This document shows positions 63,171 to 64,000 of a stretch of DNA of 64,000 nucleotides, one piece after another. The stretch comes from Xanthomonas hyacinthi. Its GTDB lineage: Bacteria > Pseudomonadota > Gammaproteobacteria > Xanthomonadales > Xanthomonadaceae. The notes beneath the pieces were generated by a model. It made no database searches. It saw nothing but the letters and a program-made list of their open reading frames with translations, and was not told the DNA's origin. The translations under genes were made by a program, and so were the position numbers. Location: NCBI RefSeq assembly GCF_009769165.1, contig NZ_CP043476.1:3479001-3543000 (forward strand), read 5' to 3'. Position 1 is the first letter of the stretch; every line of letters starts with the position of its first letter.

Positions 63171-64000
63171 TCACTCCAGCGCGTTCTTGGCGTCGCAGGT
63201 CGCCAGCAGTTCCGGGTGCTGCACCGACTTGCTGCGGGTCAGCAGCGGATGCAGGAACACCGCGCCCAGGATCACCGCCACGCCGAGGTAGAACCGCGCG
63301 GTGAGTTGTTTTTGTTCGTCCAGCAGCACGATCGCGAACACGATCGCGTAGACCGGCTCCAGGTTGGTCACCAGCTGCACCGCGTAGGCGCTGAGGCGGC
63401 GCAGTGCGACCAGCGCCAGCGCGAACGGCAGCAGCGTGCACAGCAGCGCCAGGGCCAGCAGCAGCAGGGTGTCGTGCAGGCTCGGCAGCACCAGCAGCGG
63501 GCCGCTCAGCGCCGGCAGCACGAACGGCAGCAGCGGCGCCAGCGCGGTCAGGGTCAGGGTGCCGGCGCCCAGTTCCACGGCGGTCACGGTCAGCGGGTCG
63601 GCATGGTCGACCAGGCGCTTGTTGAGCGAGCCGAACGCGGCCACGAACAGCGCCGACACCGCACCGACCGCGACGCCGGCGCGCATCCCGTCGGGCACGC
63701 CGCCGACCACCAGGGCCACGCCCGGCAGCACCGCCAGGCCGAACGCCAGTTCGCTGGGACGGAACGGGCGCTTGGCCACCCACGGCTCGATCACCGCGGT
63801 GAACACCGGCGCCAGGGCGATGCAGGTCGCCGCCACCGAGGCGTTGGCCAGCTTGATCGCGCCGTAGAAGGTCAGCCAGTGCAGGCCGACCAGCGCGCCG
63901 ACCACGGCGTAGCCGAGCGCCAGCTTCGGCGTCAACGCGGCCAGCCCGCGCCACACCCGCGGCAGCAGCGCCAGCGCCGCCACCACCATCAGCATCCGCC
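63171..64000 (-). CDS. EamA/DMT-family transporter (start outside window)
   Basis: The frame stays open to the window edge, so the N-terminus is missing. At least eight transmembrane helices of the ten typical for EamA drug/metabolite transporters are visible. LHWLTFYGAIKLANASVAAT and NLEPVYAIVFAIVLLDEQ mark the two EamA repeats. It probably exports small metabolites; the substrate is not visible. The gene converges on rluF, with 27 bases between. Confidence 0.93.
   Translation of the reverse strand, partial: RMLMVVAALALLPRVWRGLAALTPKLALGYAVVGALVGLHWLTFYGAIKLANASVAATCIALAPVFTAVIEPWVAKRPFRPSELAFGLAVLPGVALVVGGVPDGMRAGVAVGAVSALFVAAFGSLNKRLVDHADPLTVTAVELGAGTLTLTALAPLLPFVLPALSGPLLVLPSLHDTLLLLALALLCTLLPFALALVALRRLSAYAVQLVTNLEPVYAIVFAIVLLDEQKQLTARFYLGVAVILGAVFLHPLLTRSKSVQHPELLATCDAKNALE

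Overview
The window is high-GC chromosomal DNA that reads as the genus Xanthomonas (Xanthomonadaceae). The signs are a complete nix-type plant N-glycan gene cluster with its TonB-dependent receptor, a leucine-rich-repeat effector gene preceded by a perfect PIP box (the HrpX-dependent element of Xanthomonas type III genes), an effector/immunity-like pair of the kind fed to the Xanthomonadales type IV secretion system, and many GTAG/GTGG-type inverted REP repeats. I cannot name the species. No rRNA, tRNA, CRISPR array or prophage was seen.

Layout. 1-4.8 kb: the 3' end of an RHS-repeat protein with a low-GC variable tip, a small membrane protein, and an IS3-family element. 4.9-11.4 kb: a first glycan locus, with glycosylasparaginase and CutC (translationally coupled), a PIP-box LRR effector, and a divergent pair of Asp-box (sialidase-like) protein and GH29 fucosidase. 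11.6-15.5 kb: an accessory patch with two kinds of palindromic element, a lipoprotein plus truncated metallopeptidase effector, and an AbiV-like gene ending in a collapsed integron attC site. 15.5-37.1 kb: the N-glycan operon (minus strand, TonB receptor first, then GH29, GH18, GH20, GH2, GH3, GH125, GH92, GH35), divergent from a glucokinase gene across a 0.9-kb region carrying two near-identical LacI-type palindromes. 37.2-49.5 kb: conserved housekeeping genes (rsmE, bioA, nudE, cysQ, mazG, ynfA-like, two SPFH pairs, a PilH-like regulator, acuI-like, DUF2065, purA). 49.6-55.6 kb: a type I restriction-modification operon (M-S-R) with a CopG/ParE-type toxin-antitoxin pair between S and R. 55.6-56.6 kb: a debris zone with a second copy of a structured element and two gene remnants. 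56.6-64 kb: M1 aminopeptidase, S4 protein, DEAD-box helicase, rluF-like and an EamA transporter cut by the window edge.

How the genes fit together. The nix proteins carry export signals. They would import and dismantle plant N-glycopeptides stepwise: fucosidase, beta-galactosidase, alpha-mannosidases GH92/GH125, beta-xylosidase-type GH3, beta-mannosidase, hexosaminidase and a GH18 enzyme. The glycosylasparaginase some 10 kb away would split the last GlcNAc-Asn bond. The glucokinase-family enzyme may phosphorylate a released sugar. The two palindromes suggest one LacI-type regulator controls receptor, hydrolases and kinase. The accessory patch between the two glycan loci looks inserted later.

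The most unusual signal is a ~155-nt element in two inverted copies (12.3 kb and 55.8 kb). Its outer stems differ by compensatory base changes while an internal terminator hairpin and a second 9-bp pairing are conserved. I could not assign it to a known class.
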